Below are positions 62,655 through 64,000 of a DNA stretch of 64,000 nucleotides, one piece after another; position 1 is the first letter of the stretch; every line of letters begins with the position of its first letter. The DNA is taken from positions 434,001 to 498,000 of the forward strand of contig JAAHFU020000001.1 in assembly GCA_010672825.2 (NCBI GenBank), given 5' to 3'. The position numbers were made by a program, and so were the translations under genes. Below the pieces are notes generated by a model. The model made no database searches. It was not told the origin of the DNA and was given only the letters and a program-made list of their open reading frames with translations. Source of the stretch: Leptolyngbya sp. SIO1E4. GTDB taxonomy: Bacteria > Cyanobacteriota > Cyanobacteriia > Phormidesmidales > Phormidesmidaceae.

Positions 62655-62726
62655 AGCGGGTAACGCGATTCGAACGCGCGACATTCACCTTGGCAAGGTG
62701 ACGCTCTACCACTGAGCTATACCCGC
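62655..62726 (-). tRNA. trnG: tRNA-Gly(GCC)
   Basis: 72-base cloverleaf: acceptor GCGGGTA/TACCCGC, D-arm GCTCAGTGGTAGAGC, anticodon loop TTGCCAA (GCC, reads GGC/GGU Gly codons), T-arm GCGCGTTCGAATCGCGT, discriminator U; CCA is not encoded. Arms pair in the minus-strand orientation. Confidence 0.97.
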
Positions 62727-62818
62727 AAACCGTCACTTCAGACTTTTGCTATTCTCCCAAATGAAAATGTGCTTGTCAACACTTTTCAAGTTGAAATAGC
62801 AAAGTTGAAATGAAAGCT

Positions 62819-63391
62819 CTACATATCAGACATCGCAGTCTTAACCGATGACGAGGCTGGCAACGAGGTAGAAGCGCCACTCGGCAGACTATTCAGGGTC
62901 TCCGCCGTGGGCATAACCTGAATCTGACTCATCAGGCTGGCCATCTCAAGCGCACTCATGGCATAATTCCAGCCCAGATTGCTCTTGATGCCAGCTCGTT
63001 CCAGCGCCTGCTGCATAGAATCTGTTGTGAGTACCCCAAACACAATCGGGACACCTGTTTGAAACCCGGCAGCGGCAACGCCTTTAGAAACCTCGGCAGC
63101 CACATAGTCAAAATGAGGCGTCTGCCCGCGAATCACAGCCCCTAAACAAATGATGGCGTTGTATCGCCGGGTCAACGCTAGCTGACGAGCCACCATCGGA
63201 ATCTCGAAACTACCAGGAACCCAAACGTAGTCTACCTGCTCACCTTGGGGGTTGATATCAACCCCGTGACGCTTAAGACAGTCTTGGCAACCTGCCAACA
63301 GCTTCTCAGTGACGAGGTCGTTGAAACGACCAATAACCAGGGCGAACCGAAAGGGTTCGCCTTGATGAAAATTCCCTTCAAAAACAGCCAT
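62819..63391 (-). CDS. ribH: 6,7-dimethyl-8-ribityllumazine synthase
   Basis: 190-aa lumazine synthase, condensing the ribityl-aminouracil with dihydroxybutanone phosphate in riboflavin synthesis. Motifs: [56 protein letters not shown] with the catalytic His, and [20 protein letters not shown]. The C-terminal 25 residues ([20 protein letters not shown]) are an extension beyond the usual length. It lies 31 bases downstream of psbZ on the same strand. Confidence 0.96.
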   Translation of the reverse strand: MAVFEGNFHQGEPFRFALVIGRFNDLVTEKLLAGCQDCLKRHGVDINPQGEQVDYVWVPGSFEIPMVARQLALTRRYNAIICLGAVIRGQTPHFDYVAAEVSKGVAAAGFQTGVPIVFGVLTTDSMQQALERAGIKSNLGWNYAMSALEMASLMSQIQVMPTAETLNSLPSGASTSLPASSSVKTAMSDM

Positions 63392-63422
63392 GAAATTCGA
63401 TTGCTATTGATTGCCTAAAAGG

Positions 63423-63611
63423 CTACACCACCAGGTAGTTAAGGCCACCTACCACCACGACCAAGACTCCCCAAGCAACAGAACCCAGAAGAATCAGGCG
63501 CTTTGACTGCTCCCAATTTTGCGGAGAAGCATAGGCCACAGGGACACCTACAATCATCGCAAAAGATAACAAAACCAGGAGAAACAGTGCCAATTGGAAA
63601 AGAATTACCAT
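63423..63611 (-). CDS. psbZ: Photosystem II protein PsbZ
   Basis: 62-aa two-helix PSII subunit: [20 protein letters not shown], then [20 protein letters not shown] and a second helix [20 protein letters not shown]. It is next to ribH, an adjacency I recall in many cyanobacteria. It stabilises PSII-antenna contacts in the thylakoid. Confidence 0.97.
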   Translation of the reverse strand: MVILFQLALFLLVLLSFAMIVGVPVAYASPQNWEQSKRLILLGSVAWGVLVVVVGGLNYLVV

Positions 63612-63835
63612 TTTTTTAAGTCTCTTCTCTGAACACAGCTTTGCCAGTCACCAGAAACCCTACAGGCCATCTATGACTGACATTATTCTAGTAAGCTATC
63701 AGAAATGTGAGTGCTGTGGAAGTCTTGTCACAATCCCTACAAACGAAATGTGACTCTCAAGATAATTCGATAAGCTTCAAGTGAATGGTCAAGGGCAACC
63801 ATCGCTGTTGTTAAGGCAATCAGAGCAGGCGCGTC

Positions 63836-64000
63836 ATGGATTTGGTGCTGTGTCACACAACAGCTGACTTTGATACGCTGGGCGCAGCTGTCGGGTTGAC
63901 TCGTCTCTATCCGGGTGCGCGGGTGGTGCTGGCGGGGGGATTTCATCCGACCGTGCAAGGATTTTTGGCCCTGCATCGAGATGAATATCTGTTAATTGAG
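63836..64000 (+). CDS. DHH/CBS/tRNA-nucleotidyltransferase-like protein (partial, 3' end outside window)
   Basis: First 55 residues only: [20 protein letters not shown], then [20 protein letters not shown]. The [15 protein letters not shown] segment is the DHH-type metal-binding start of cyanobacterial proteins that combine DHH, CBS and poly(A)/CCA nucleotidyltransferase domains. The full architecture is outside the window. It is divergent from psbZ. Confidence 0.75.
   Translation, partial: MDLVLCHTTADFDTLGAAVGLTRLYPGARVVLAGGFHPTVQGFLALHRDEYLLIE

Noticed and set aside
62425-62715. Plus-strand 96-aa frame
   Set aside because: Runs through the tRNA-Gly gene and has no family features.

Overview
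The window is chromosomal DNA from a cyanobacterium. It carries psaA-psaB, psaF-psaJ-psaL and psbZ, a ferredoxin-thioredoxin reductase subunit and a carotenoid desaturase. It also has the cyanobacterial 2-oxoglutarate decarboxylase / succinic semialdehyde dehydrogenase pair and very many GCGATCGC (HIP1-type) octamers. The moderate GC content and the abundance of short dispersed repeats fit a Leptolyngbya-like or related filamentous/unicellular lineage, but the genus cannot be fixed from this sequence.

Layout. 1-4.35 kb: three-gene ABC/HlyD export operon, its first gene cut by the window edge. 4.5-6.2 kb: a Nfu_N/HEAT-repeat protein between two repeat-rich gaps, one with nested miniature elements and one with a telomere-like heptad array. 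6.2-20.2 kb: P-type ATPase, SH3 protein, YgfZ, FtrV, FGGY kinase, EF-G-like GTPase, a TIR-domain protein, CrtD-like desaturase and CobH. 20.2-24.8 kb: psaB and psaA on the minus strand. 25.3-33.9 kb: a lipoprotein, an HExxH membrane protein, a Ski2-type helicase, an XRE regulator, a secreted repeat protein and TsaD. 34.1-35.4 kb: psaF-psaJ-psaL. 35.4-39 kb: a GST, CbiA and a hexose-6-phosphate mutarotase. 39-42.7 kb: accessory stretch with dispersed repeats, a truncated Uma2 gene and three tandem membrane-protein paralogues. 42.7-45.8 kb: the TCA-bypass pair. 46.2-49.9 kb: an RTX protein and an AT-rich XRE + 614-aa unknown pair. 49.9-57 kb: FolB, ProA, a DUF1517 protein and a double-module alkaline phosphatase with an RTX tail. 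57-59.5 kb: a cluster of toxin/antitoxin and ATPase genes and remnants. 59.5-64 kb: a PRK-like kinase, a glutamine-synthetase-family gene with an NtcA box, tRNA-Gly, RibH, PsbZ and the start of a CBS/nucleotidyltransferase-type gene.

The most informative structure lies between the genes. One dispersed element (78-93 bp, six copies plus a fragment) inserts at TA. One copy sits inside a second palindromic element whose uninterrupted copy is also in the window, so the 78-bp insert and its TA duplication can be read directly. The same element contains the heptads that expanded into a G-rich array at 5872-6009. It also supplies the last codons of the 614-aa unknown protein. A third family pairs GCAGAAG heptads with a conserved tail. 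Another repeat seems to lie in frame inside cbiA. Three membrane-protein paralogues each carry upstream a remnant of the 3' end of the 2-oxoglutarate decarboxylase gene, which records how they were duplicated.
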